Assembly (NCBI RefSeq): GCF_019097595.1
Contig: NC_080732.1
Coordinates: forward strand, 4,119,354 to 4,183,353
Length of the DNA stretch: 64,000 bases
Reading direction: 5' to 3'
DNA from: Hemibagrus wyckioides
Lineage: Eukaryota; Chordata; Actinopteri; Siluriformes; Bagridae
A model generated the notes under the pieces. That model had not been told where the DNA came from. It did no database searches and saw only the letters and a list, made by a program, of their open reading frames with translations. This document shows positions 19,166 through 31,958 of the stretch, one piece after another. Each line of letters starts with the position of its first letter. The first letter of the stretch is position 1. Made by a program: the position numbers and the translations under genes.

Positions 19166-22100
19166 ATGGCTGCCTGCAATTTTGTGGAGAATTGATTATG
19201 CAATTAATGCTAAATGTTGTATTAACAATATAATTACTGGGGGCAGAATAGCACAATGTGATCACTTATTAATCACCCAGATGTACAAAAAGCACTCAGG
19301 TGAGTATACAAACAATGATGCTTGTGTTGCTACTGCCTAGGCATGTGTACACACATGAAGTATAAACCAGACTTGATCAACACTCCTTTCAAGGAGGTCT
19401 ACGAGTCCAGGCCACCTGCAAGGCAGCAAACTAGGCTGAGCAGCCTCCTCCTGCATTTTTCAGCTACTTACCAAGCTGTTTTATAAGCACTTCAACAGAC
19501 CTAAGTTGGCAGGTAGGCTAAAAAAAAAAAAAAGAAAAAAAAAAGGGAACTGTTAAAATCTGGCAAGCATGTAGTAAAGACCTACTGGAGATCCTTCTTG
19601 GATTTTTTTTTTCCTTTTCAAGCTCAAACTGCTGCTGCTCAAGCAAGGCTTTCTCCTTGCTTTCTGTCAGGCAGGAGGTCGAGTTGTGCCATGTTTAAAA
19701 GGCTTCCAGGACGCTGGTTCTTTTATAAGCACTAAGTTAATAAAGAAAGCACAAAAAAACAGATTGTGAAAGAAGAAAGTAGGGAAAATTAATGAAAACA
19801 GCAGAGGGTCTGTCAAAAGATTTCGCCTTTGATCAAAAGTGTATGACAAATAACAGAAAAACAGGCACTGTAAAAATCTTATGGGGTATTTTGGGAGTGG
19901 GGAAGAACTGGTGGACAAAACGTTTACATTTTGCAGAAAAATTACAGCTGCTATAAGGAATACATACAACGTTTCTTTGCATCGCAACGAATATTTGCTT
20001 TTTTTTCTCAGAAAAGTTCCCCCATGATGAATGGTTCCAATTCACCCCATGACAGATAAATCATTCTGAGGAAAATATAGACAGCTTCAACATAAACATG
20101 ACATTTCTAGCCAGATGTCAATGTAAAGTAACATCTAATCTAAAATATTCCAGTGCTATAGTTCCCATCTGCAGCTCAGAAACCTACCCGCTACCACACA
20201 CTGGGCTGCCAAATGAAGACTTTTTACACGCTGTGGTCGTTTTTTTTTTCGGTCTCTATGTCAAAAGCATCCAGAGAGACGTCAACGTGCCACGAAATGA
20301 TGATATCAACCGTCAGTTTCCACCCATGTAATTGTTCTTCATAAATAAACCATGTCTATTGGGCTCCCGCTTTAAGCTTCGAGTCTGAGCTAAAGCAACT
20401 TTGCCACTTCAATAATCCTTATATTTCATAAGGATTTCTGCTTCAAGAAACATGGGACAAGCTTCAGACATTACTCTCCTTTATTTTTACTGGTGGGAGT
20501 TAAAACAAAAAAAAAAAAAACTGGCATAGTGCTTTAGGTGGAACTAAAATCGAGTCATTTACATCTCCAGAGCTTTGTCGTGCCTCATAGGCTCATTACT
20601 CACGCCCATGGCTGGGCACGACGACTCCACTGAGGCGGTTTACACACATAATGACCCGTGCAGACCCATTAATGATTAATGAGCATGCCTCCCAGGCCAC
20701 TTGTTCCACGGATTTGCTTGACGCGATGCCGGGAATCGAAGGCTTTGTTAACACGTCACGCTTGTCTAAGTGGTTTGTGTTATTGAGTCTTTGGAAGCCT
20801 TTTGACTGATTGAACGATTACAGAATGAAACTTGGAATAATAACACCAAACCACATGTTTATGAAGGGAAAATGGATTATGAGTGCTACTGTAATGAGGT
20901 GGGCCTAATTGAATTGGGCTTAAATTCCAAATATATACAGAACAAACACCAGGCCTGACCACTGGAGACTTCCAGAGTCCTCACTGTGCAAACTTGTGTA
21001 ATATGGTTTAAAACAGAGAGACCTGCTATAAATTTAGTGCTCTTCACTCCTGCCATAATCCCTATACTTTACTCTGTTTATTGTACTAACTTCGTTATGC
21101 TGAAGACATGCTTATAACTCCGATTTAAACTTTCCACCTGGTTCCACTTTTAAGCATGATTTCATCCAAAACGACAAATTATATAAAGTCTGTATGTCAC
21201 ATAAACCAGAAGCTGCACCTTCTTGTAAAGAGAATGTCCCAACAATAAGTGGTCTCCAATGCAGAGGGAGGCATTGGTAAAAGATTTTAGAGGGGAACAA
21301 ATCAGCCCACTTTTTCCATACATGTTGACTTAACACAATGCAGCTCAATAGTGTTGAAAAGTAAAAGCCCCCCCCCCAAAAAAATAAAAAAATCTGCAAA
21401 GCTCTCGGGGGCATTTAGGAGCTTGCAGGAATTCCACTCAGCACCCCGTTGAGGAGAGGTGAAAACTCTGTCAGCAGCCTCCAGCCGTGGAGCTTCTGCC
21501 TCTCCGCGAAACACTGCACTTCCAGAATGTGGAACGTGTGCAGACAGGAGTCGTGGGAAATTGCGAGAAAAGACCTGGACTGGGAGAACCGCTGTCCCAG
21601 AGCTCGTCCGTCACATGTTAGAGCTCTTACTGCTGTACGGAACGGTGAAGAAACGACGACAGTCTTTTCAAGTAGTATGATTTTCAACCTGTCTCTGTAT
21701 TCTCACGCACACGTGTATAAACAATGAGAGGGAAAGTGAATAAAAAAGAAAAATAAAGAAAGCAAAAAGGGTTGAGAAGGGAAAGAGTGAGTGAGAGAGA
21801 AAGAAGATGGAGCCTATAATTTGTGCCAAGACTGGCCCTTCTTTCCACTGCAAGTGGTATAAACGTGCAAGACCTTTTTGAAGCATGCAATCACACCATT
21901 TGTAATTCAATTAACTCTCGGCGTCTCACGCAGGCTTTCCGGCACCTGCATTTCAAATCTCCGCCTCCCGCTCAAGGTGTATGATCTGTTCAATCATATG
22001 ATTCATTTGGAAGGACCGTGCAGCCAAACATTCATGCTCATTTATTGTGTAGGTGCCAGAAGAGCAAACATGAGATGTGGAGAGCCAAGTCTGCTAAGCA

Positions 22101-22533
22101 TGCCATGCATAAATATCTCTGATCCCAAAGCTTGGCTGAAATCTCTTCTCAGTCTGTTTTTCTGTGGCTGTTCGCTTAACTATCAAAAGGAAGCGTTCAT
22201 GGGTTTCGATTTTTTTTCCCCCACTTTTGCACAGTGTGGGTGCAAAATCCAGCTTGAACTAACATCTTGCTAAAATGATTTATTTTAACTACCTAGATAA
22301 ATACATAAAGCTAGGTGAACCTTGATTCGTAGTCTGACTGCTGATTGGATTTGCTCCGCAGAGACCTGAAACAGTCGAGACATGCTACTTTATTTCAACA
22401 AATCTTTATCTTTTGGCTAATCTCTATCTGTCCAGCTCTCAGATTCCTAGCACAAGGGGCATGTGGAAAGTTGGAATTAAATGTCGCTCTCGAAGATTAT
22501 TGATAAATTGCAAGTCAACGTTGTAGGTGTATA

Positions 22534-22547
22534 CTGCCACCTAGTGT
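22534..22547 (-). promoter_or_regulatory. Candidate CTCF-binding site
   Basis: Minus-strand ACACTAGGTGGCAG matches the vertebrate core CCASYAGRKGGCRS at 13 of 14 positions. This is a motif match only; occupancy cannot be known from sequence. Confidence 0.45.
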
Positions 22548-25500
22548 ATGGATGTCCTCAGGGACATCTGTCAATCAAGCAGTGAGCAGAAACGCATCCT
22601 CTAGGGCAGTTCACGCACCAGTCAAAAACCGTCATCAGGTCTAGGCAGCATGCACATGAAAAACCAACCACCAGAACTACAAACCAAACCTTTACTCCAA
22701 AAGGTAGACGAAGATGTACAGCAAAATGGATCAAACAGTACTGTGATCCAAACGAAGCACTAGACCCCCCCGTGACATGTTCTTTAGCAGAAGTACAAAA
22801 GGGGGAGAAAAAAAAGCAGCTAAAGTGCCTCATGCTGTCTTTTATTAGACGAGCTGAGTGTTCACTCGCCCCCCCCATCCTTTTTTTCCTCTCAAATTGT
22901 TCTCCATTATCTGCTCTTTGGAGGAGCGGAAGATGAAAGCGCCAGCTCCCCGGCTGCGTCACCTTTTGAATGGCCCTTGTTCCGATCCGTTCTGACGGCC
23001 ACTTAATTGCACGTGACACACGTGGAGCACTTTTTCTCTCTCAGATCTGAACCAGATTGTCAGATTATTGCACCCCAAAAGGTGAGGCAGCAGGGAGAAC
23101 ATGCTCAGGCTGCGGCTTTCAGGCTGAAGCTGTAGTCCTCGGACTTCCACTCTGAACATGCGAATCCTCTCAGACAAATTTAACCTCAAATAGATTTCAT
23201 ACCAACTCTCTCTGGACACTCTTCCTACATCTCACATTCCCCATTATTCCCAGCTGCGAATTTTTCTCATAGAGGAAAAAGGAGTGATGCTTATCCGCCC
23301 GGACCTGGGATCATTCTCATGCTAAGGACTTTCCCCTTTGATGAACGGACACATCAAGGACTACACAATTACAAACCTGACATGATTTTGCATTACAGTG
23401 ATGCACGAGAGAGAGAGAGAGAGAAAAAGAGAGTGAGCGAGCAAGCTCTGTGTTCTATGAAATTCACAGTCCGCCTGTTAAAAAAAAATAAAGGCACGGC
23501 CTCGCTTCCTGTGGGATGCTGTTATTAAGTACAGAGATAAACAGCCACTTTAGAGTGCAGTGCGATTTCCTTTTTCAGACCGACTCGCTCACTGCCATGT
23601 CAGCGGCTTCACAGCACAAAACTGACAAATGGAAAAAAAATGAACAAATAAAATCTTTAGGGGCTTAGAGTTTTAGAAAAAGGCTTGGAATATTTGAGGA
23701 TGCTTTGGAAACTTTTCAAGAAAAAAAAGGGAAAACTTTATTATATGGTTTTACATAGCGTGTTAACTAAATAGTAATTAACGCTTTTGTGAAACGATTA
23801 GTGCCAATAAAATATTTTCAAGCAATTAAAAAAAACAAAAAAAAACAAGAATTTGATAAATCCTCAGACAGCAGTGGAGTTACTTACTGGCTTCAGTAGT
23901 CAGTTTGCTTTTACACAAATGATAGCAAGATTGGGGGGGGATTCAGAATCCATTGTTATGGAATCCTGTGTGGTAAACCTTTGTATTGCAATAAATGCAG
24001 AAATTAATTTAAAAAGTTTTTTTTTCAACCGTGTGAAAAGAAGAAAAAAGCAAGAACACTTGAGTATTATTCGAACTATACCAGTGACTCAAATGGATAG
24101 CTTACAAAAGCTCCCCAGAGAGACCCATCAAACAGTGTTTAAGGATGCTGGATGGTCCCCCCCCCCACTTTTCTATGTGTGTGGTTTATATGGAAGTAAT
24201 AATGTTCTCTGGTTTAAAGGAATTTTAAAAATCGTCGAAAGTAAGTATCCGTCGTTTCTGTCACGTTAGTGTCACATTCTATCATATGGAGTGTTTTAGG
24301 AGAACACAGGGAGGGATTTTAAGTCACAATAAATATAGCTTTTAAATAATAATTTCCATGTTCAACACACACACACACAAAACAGTCACAGCCTTTCAGC
24401 CTTGGAGAAAGTGACTAAGACACAAAGCAGAAAGGCTCATCAGATCATCTGGTAAAGTGACAGCGGTAAATAAGATTCAGACGAACTCAATCCCCCTCAG
24501 GTCTGCCATAGCCTTCACCTGGAATCAACTAATCACCTTAATGAACTAAAGGTAACCTTGGATAAATAAAACAGCAGTGTTTCAAGTGCTGAACAGAACC
24601 AGCGCCGCAGATTGCTTAGCGTCTGGCACCGGGGCGGGGGGGTTGGTTGTTTGACGGAAAGACAGAACATGTGCAACGCGGCTTTGACACAGCCACTTTC
24701 TCCACCAGAACGAAAAGGTGGAGAAGGCAGGAAAGAGAAAAAAAAGCTTTTGGTTCGAGTTTACGGATAAAGAGGAGAAAACGTCTGGAAGCCAGAGTGT
24801 GAGCACAATATAATGAGTGCGATTGAGAGGCACTCGTCGTAAACGCAGGACACACTTCTGTGTTCCTGAATGTGCCTCCGATCTTTCAAACTTTCATATG
24901 CTGCCTAACCGGCTACGGGAGTAATATTTGCGTTGGCAAAGACTTCCCAAGAATCGCAAATAATCTACAACAGCTGCGAGCACTGTTTATGGATCAGTGG
25001 AAAAATGGTGGTCATATCTCGTATCTCGTATCTCATGCAGGCTGGCAATAAGATTGCTGTTATATTGCAATTTTGAAAACAGTGGTCAAATAAATGAGAA
25101 ATGGCGACGTCCGTACGGTAAAGTGGTGCCAGTGCTTTGAACGGGGTGTCCAGGGGATTGGGGAGAAAAAAAAAAGAAGCAGGGTCAAAGTACCAATAAA
25201 AAGACTGAAGAGAAGCTTTGGAGAGCTCTGAACAGCTGGCACAGATTACTTATGATTTATTTTATATCAGTCTCAGTGCAGAGACATGAGAGAGAGAAGA
25301 GGGGGAAAAAAACCCTACTCTTATCATTTTCACTCAATTCTTCCATGACTTTGACAACTTTGACAAAAAGAAAAAGAAAACGTAATAATTCCGATCAATT
25401 TAGCCAAATCATTTCTTGCCAGTTTAAGACGTCAAATAAATTGTAGTAAAGATCTGACTGACTGCAGTCGTTTTAGGCAACAGCAATAAACTTAGCAGCT

Positions 25501-26171
25501 CCTAAATTCACATCCTCTTGCCGTGCCACGCTGATCATTAGTAATGAATTGACTCATGCTGAACTCACTGACCTTGCATTTGTGGTTTTGTCAGTTACAT
25601 TTAGCTGTGTGTGCGAGTGTGAGACACATGCACGGCTGATTACTACCCATAAACTTTAGTCATACACCGGTGCTTTATGCTTTTATGCCTTTATTCCGGG
25701 CACCTGCCTGTTTTCATTACACGATCTCTGCTACACATGGCCCACAGCAACATACATAAATAATACTTGCCGCTGCCCGATGCTCAACTCTCTCTCTGCA
25801 ACTCAGTGGAGATAAATAACTGAAGCGAGCCACAAATTCCTCATGCCGCCCCTCTCTCTCTCTCTCTCTCTCACTCAAGTGCACGTCTCTGCTTTGACAG
25901 TCAGTCCGGAAGCTTTTCAACATTTGTTAAAAGACAACGATGTTGAAATGACTGATGTGCAGGATTACTGTTGTCCCGAAACAGACATTTGGAATTTGTT
26001 TAAGCCGCTGGATTGAAGTTCCATCCTGTTCACTTATTTAGACTTTAGAGTACTGCAGCGGCATGGTCTTTCATTAAACAATTTCTCAAATACAATTAAA
26101 AAAAAAGTGACGTGACGTTAAAGAATTTCAGGTTAAAATCTAAAAAGTAAAATAACTGCAAAATTACTACA

Positions 26172-26199
26172 TACACATATATATATATATATATATATT
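26172..26199. repeat. (AT)n microsatellite
   Basis: A short TA/AT run of about 25 bp, about 70 bp downstream (on the minus strand) of the candidate donor at 26268. Confidence 0.9.
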
Positions 26200-26268
26200 T
26201 ACAGAATTGACAGCAAATGTCAACTGAGTTAATTGAAATCATGTAAAGGAGAAATAAAACCCAAGTAC

Positions 26269-26480
26269 CTGACACACACACGCAGGAGTTTAGTCGTCTG
26301 GTGCTGAAGACGAAGCGAGGACCTGGCGTCCTCACTTTGCGCTCTCTCCTGAAGCTGCGCTGCTGTAAGTGGGGACCACACAGCTCCCGGAGGACAACCT
26401 TCCTCCTCTAATCCTTTCTTCGATGTGATGACACACCAAGCCCTAACCATCTGTTGAAACACGTCCTCCGGGCTCGCACC
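26269..26480 (-). promoter_or_regulatory. Candidate non-coding first exon and promoter of the sulf transcript
   Basis: A CpG-enriched block (CTCCGGGCTCGCACCGCTCG, AGGACCTGGCGTCC, GAAGCTGCGC) that ends on the minus strand in TGTGTCAGGTACTTGGG, a good splice donor with GT at 26268-26267. An inverted CCAAT box (CTGATTGG on the minus strand, near 26514) lies just upstream. The sulf start exon at 10770 needs an upstream non-coding exon, and this is the best-looking candidate in the window. Evidence is composition plus donor only; the true first exon could lie elsewhere, including beyond the window. Confidence 0.35.
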
Positions 26481-26636
26481 GCTCGAGCCGTGTCAAGACA
26501 AACCAGCGGGTCCAATCAGAGAGGTCGCTGGGTGGCTCTTCCCAGGCTGGAGGCAGGGACAAGGACAGAAGGCAGGGGAAGAAGGGGGGACGCTAGGGAT
26601 GTCTGCAAACTCCGGCCACCGTAACCTGAGAATTAC

Positions 26637-26680
26637 AGAGAGACAGAGAGAGAGAGAGGAAGAGAGAGAGAGGAGAGGGG
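26637..26680. repeat. (GA)n tract
   Basis: AGAGAGACAGAGAGAGAGAG followed by GAAGAGAGAGAGAGG, continuing as a purine-rich strand to about 26770. It lies upstream of the candidate promoter. Confidence 0.9.
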
Positions 26681-26861
26681 GTGGGTTGATGGGTGGAGGG
26701 AAAAGTGTGTGAGAGTATGCGAGAAAGAGAGTAAGGGAAAGGAAAGGGGAGGGAGGGCAATGGTGTGTGGAGAGGTGTGTGCATGGGGGGAGGGGGGATT
26801 TCGGGGGACCTTTTGACCAACTGCAATCCAAACTATCAGAAATCTGCACTTCTATGTCCTG

Positions 26862-26894
<33 letters not shown>
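26862..26894. repeat. (CA)n microsatellite
   Basis: A pure CA run of about 16 units. Confidence 0.95.
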
Positions 26895-26895
<1 letters not shown>

Positions 26896-28208
26896 GCAAA
26901 TACAGGAATCAAGGTGTATGAGAAGCCAGGACACACACCAAAACAGTCTCTGGAACACTGAGACAGCGCTACTCACACCTAGGTGTGATAAATCTTTACC
27001 ACAGGCAACATTCCTGCCTTTCACAATCTACCAGCATGAAAACACCCAAACAGAAAGGACTCTATGGAAAATCAATTTCTTTTGAGACCACAGAATGTAA
27101 ATCTCCTGCAAATCTAGTTAATCTTTGCTGATTGCAAATCTAAACACTAAACTTTTCCTGACGCAAGACTATGACAGGAACTTGCTGAAGAACGATCATT
27201 AAATTCCAATTATATCACCATTCCGTCCATTAGATCTGGGCAAACAGATGATACATCAATATTTTGACGTCAAAACTCCATTACAGTAAGCTTTTCGGAT
27301 GTGCGATACTTTTCTAACGTATATTTACAGAGTCTGTTGTTACTCAGTAACACACAGACTGGAGGTCTTTAATCCCTGCAAAGTTTAGGTTTAAAATTAG
27401 GAACATTAAAGTTGAACTATGAACATCTAAAGTGTGGGTCTTCCATTTGGAAAAAACAAAAACCCTCCATGTTTTTTTTCTTAACAAAGTGTTGATATAT
27501 ATTTGTGATCATGTTTCATTTCAAGGTTCTTTGATTTGTCCCTCAGGGAAACCCTTAAAGAATCTATATAATACGCCACAACAGAGGATTTCCCTTTCAC
27601 AAAGTTTTAATGATGGCTCCATTTAGAAACCCTTAACCATCAATCACAAGAACCCACAAAGAAGCCTTTTCTTCCACAGAGCGCATTCTCCGAAACTCAC
27701 AGAACAAATAAAAAAAAACACCAATCTCGATTACGGATTTCGGCATACGATCGCATGCTGTTAGCGCTTCCAATAATCCCCTATTCATGTCTACATTAAT
27801 GTGCAACATTAGTAACCAGGTACTTCATCTCGTCAAAGCTTTAAGTTTAAGCCGTGTGTTGCTCCAATACACTTTCCAGTGTGCTTGCGACATCCGAGTA
27901 AGTTCATCAGGAGTGAGGAAATGCAAACAAAGGCTGCTAAGTGACCTATTAGCATTCTGTAAAGCCGCATTCACACCTGTTCCCCTGGTATTAGTTTCAG
28001 TCTGGAAGGACCCCCGTGACACACACACTAATCAATCTTCACAGACCACAATCCTCTCAGCGGTCAAAACCAAACAAACGTGAATGATCATCGGTAAAGG
28101 AAGCTGAAGCCCTTTTGTCTGCTTGTCCTAGTGACTAGTTGTGTATCCTCCACTAATATGTTCAATCTGGCTTATTCTTCACTGATTAAGAGCTAAGCAG
28201 ACTAGAAG

Positions 28209-28222
28209 CCACCAGATGGCAA
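28209..28222 (+). promoter_or_regulatory. Candidate CTCF-binding site
   Basis: CCACCAGATGGCAA matches CCASYAGRKGGCRS at 13 of 14 positions on the plus strand. With the minus-strand site at 22.5 kb it forms a divergent pair around the CpG-rich block at 26.3 kb. Confidence 0.45.
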
Positions 28223-29384
28223 AACACGACTTAACAATTCAGTACCGCAGAATAACATTTAACCTCCTGCCAGCTGTTTAAAGCTTTGGATGAGAGGCAG
28301 GTTTGATGCCCTTGTACACATCTGTCAGACAGGTTTTCCTCTTCAGTCTATAATGCATGCGGTGCGTGCAATCAAATAGAGTTTTACTTAACACGCTCAC
28401 CTATGAGACATGACGCCTAAGACAAACACATCCATCGTGTGTTTTGTCTATTCAGCATGTTGTTCGAGTTGGGCATGTCCAGTGGAACTGCGCGGTCACT
28501 CACTTTACATGTGCAGGATATTAAACTAAATCAAACAAAGGCATTTTCATTTGGACATAGAAGCCTCCCGGCTTTTGGGTTAGTCAAGATCTGCAAAGGA
28601 GGGGAAATGCAGAGCCCAAATTGGATTGAGAAAATTCACAAAGGGTAACCCCCTCCATCCACCCGCTCCTTCATGACTCCCTGTTGTCCACCTTAAACCT
28701 CAACCAAACCTCCAACCCCCCAACACCATAGGACCTTTGTGAAAGGGCAGAGGCCAACAGCCTGGTGGACATCAGAATCGTTATCCAAGATGGCCCACTT
28801 AATATTGACTACATCACATGGTGCAGTTTGCATTTAAATTATATCCTTGGACACATTTTTCTCATGTTTGCTCCAAACTTTTCTAGGCATGCAAGCTAAT
28901 TATTTTGAATTTTGGGGAGAATAGAAGAGAAGGGGACATGCCTGGGAATTTGATGCTGCTGATTATCAGGCTATAAGAGCTGAGAGAGAGAGAGAGTCTT
29001 TCAAAAACCGAAAAAGCCTGGTAGAATAGGAGGGTGGACACATTGAACTCATCCTGCCCATGGACAGCGTAAAGTCCCTGCAGGAGGTCATTGAAGAGAG
29101 ACACATGAGAGAGAGAGAGAGAGGTATAGAGAGGACAATTCCTGCAAGAGTTAACCCCTGCAAGGCACTCCACTCCAGACTGAGGGTTGCAGGTGCAGCA
29201 AGGACCTTGAGAGGGTTATTCGGTTCATTACTCTCATTAATTATACTTGAATAAGATCTGGAGAGTGTCACTGGTCCTGAACCTGGCACCACAGCAGGGA
29301 CGGAAAGAGAAACGGTCTAAACGGGGGATTCCACCATGTCAGCCTCCCAACACACATATCAGTAGCAAGGTTACAGGTCTTCTT

Positions 29385-29455
29385 CAAGAATCCATCAGTG
29401 GTTCTCTGGCAGTAGTGGGATTTCACTTCCTAGGTTATTAGATTAGTAGCTTAAC
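29385..29455 (-). repeat. Degraded head of a tRNA-derived SINE
   Basis: On the minus strand it reads TTTGTGGTTAAGCTACTAAT, then CTAGGAAGTGAAATCCCACT and ACTGCCAGAGAACCACTG. This parallels the GTGGTTAAG...AGTTCAAATCCCA...CTGCCAAGCTACCACTG layout of the SINE copies at 18.9 and 38.6 kb. Heavily diverged and without a tail. Confidence 0.4.
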
Positions 29456-31906
29456 CACAAAGGTTTCATCTAAAAGCCAGATGCTGAACGCCATAAAATG
29501 CATCATGTTTGATCTCAGGTCTGATAGACCCTCCATTGCACCGATATAGCTACCGACAACATGGATGCAACGGTTAGGCTTACATGGCACATTAGCACCT
29601 AGATAGCCTATATGAAATATAAATAGGAATGTCCTGCTGGGTTCCCAACTCAGGATCAGAGGTCACAGCGGCTTCTTCTCAACTTCATGTCAGGGAAAAA
29701 CAGCTGAAGCTGTGGGGGTGGACTGAAGGTTATGTATAGGGTTTATGGTGCACTGTGTCTTGGCTGTAAAACGTTTCCATACAGAGTGACAGCTGAACAC
29801 ACAGACATTCACAAAGCTACCTGCTTAAAAGTGCAAACTCACATGTGACAAATGATCCTATAATATACTGACAGACCAATGGATTTTGAAATCCAAAGAT
29901 TTGCAACATTCACAGAATCCAAAGGCATCTGATCAGGTTAAATGGGAATAAATATCATCACTAAACAGAAAGGTGTCACAATTACTACCTCTGATCTAAT
30001 GCTAATTGATGGGTGGGAAGGCTGTTATGTCCAAATTGTGGTAAGTAATCACATCAAAGAACTATATGAAGTACTTATACGAAGACGAATAGAGTTTCAC
30101 TTCTCACAAACATGAAAGGCAATTAAACAGGGAGTAAAAGTGGGCAAGTCTTGTGAGTACAATGTGTCTTGTATGTACAATATACTTCCATCAAATTTAT
30201 TTAAATCACCTTTGGAGGAAATACAATATTCCTGATGACAAAAGTCGAACAAAGAACATTCTCTTTGGCAAAGACTCAATTTCTTTGTATGTAAGAAATT
30301 CAGAATTTCCAGAACAATAAGGGTTTGATGTTCGAAGTCGTAATAACTGTGTTGGTTCCAGCAGCTTGCAAAAGTTGAAACTGATAACACAAGTAGTCAC
30401 TTCCTGTGAATCTGCCACGTACCCCCGGTCTGGCCTTGAATCATCACTGTTGTTCATCAAAGTGGCTATATGGATCTTCCAGGCAGAAGCAAGCCTAATC
30501 TTTACCTCATCTGTAAAACATTTTTTCCCCTTAACTCAAGGGGAAGACGGGTCAAATAAAACAAGTCTGGATGGTGATAGTGACCAGAAAGATGAAAGAG
30601 ATACAACAGAAGATCAAAAGAAAAGCTAGGTGTCACCACCTACATGAGCAGCTCTCACATGCATTGGGATGCCAAAACTAAGAATGGACAACTAAGATGC
30701 AGAATTTATTATCCAGAGGGAGTCCCAGACGCTAGAAGAAAGCACTGCTAATGCCATACTTAAGGCAGATGAGGAGCAACTGCAAACAAGATAGACAGAA
30801 AGAAAATACTAGGATTAAGTAAAATCCAGAGTACAGACGGAAATCAAATCAGAAATGCATTCTTGATAAAAAAAAAAAAAAAAAATGATACTGGAAATCC
30901 CACTGAATGAGTAGATGTGTTAGAAAAGTCCATTTAAATTGTGCTGTTGCTTGGTAAACAATCCGTGTACAAAAAAAAGAGTAAATAAAACCTAGCTTCT
31001 CGAAGATCCTGAGAGGGAGAGAGAGATCCAAATAGGTTTCATGCCAAAAAAAAAAAAGTTCACGCAAGAAAGACACATGTGGCATTTAATGGGAAGAGAC
31101 AAGTTCAAAGTCTGAACCTGAGCTCTGGATATACTCACAGTGCTCAATTAAAACACAGACAGAGGAAGACATGTGAAGGCTTCTGTGAGGGGAAAAAAGT
31201 CTAGATGACTCATAACAGAAAGACAGCGCATAAGAGGTCAAACAGTCTTCTTACCTTGTAGAGGAGTAGTACTTTAAAGAGTGGTGCACAGACATTTCCG
31301 GATCTTGAACGGATGGCTCACATTTCCTTCTGTTTTTTCGTGAATTCCTTCTCCAACATACCTGTGCTCAGTGTTCTATTTTCAGCCCGCATTTTCCAAA
31401 CCCAAGCCTACATTTGTACAAATGCTAATGGTAAGCCTGAGGCAAAGTTCTTGGTTTACAGCTTTAAAAGGTTCATAACATTTATGACAAGCAATTCAGT
31501 TTTGCATGCCTCCTTCTGTGAATCAAAGTAAAAAAGGAAGAGTTTAGGCAGTTTTGTGGCTAAGGATGACAGAGGGGAGCAAAGTGTGTCCCTTTGATCA
31601 ATGTGACAAGGTCCATTCTAACTGGAGTACAACTAAAACAAATCTAGGGGCTTGCATCCTCAATCAGGTAGTGTTATGAGAGAAAGCAACCAAGGAACTT
31701 AAGGAACCAAACCACCATAGCAGCACAAAGCCATTTAGACGTTTGTGGCTGAAAGTCGGCAAGAGTAAAGATCAAGGATCTCGGGGGTAAGTTGCTCATA
31801 ATGCTCAAAGTGCTCTCCTGTTCTGCTGTTACCGTAAACCTTTGTGCTCTGGGTCTTTCTCTAGAGACCATCAGGGGGAAAGGACTAGTCACATGCAACC
31901 CCTTAA

Positions 31907-31907
<1 letters not shown>

Positions 31908-31942
<35 letters not shown>

Positions 31943-31958
31943 TTCCACACACACACAT
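31908..31958. repeat. (CA)n microsatellite
   Basis: About 16 pure CA units, a CTTTC break, then further ACAC units. Confidence 0.95.

Larger units (their letters stand above)
19166..26268. other. Non-coding stretch with short purine tracts
   Basis: Contains (GA)n at about 23407-23435 and (CT)n at about 25848-25873, poly-A and poly-T runs, an (AT)n tract at about 26172-26199, a CTCF-type site at 22534-22547, and a compact AATTAATGA-rich patch at 20.6-20.75 kb. ORFs up to 153 codons are present, but I could not link any to a family or to a splice-consistent exon. Confidence 0.5.

Noticed and set aside
26493..26936. 147-codon minus-strand ORF rich in Ser, Leu and Pro
   Set aside because: It reads through the GA and CA simple-sequence tracts; low complexity explains it.
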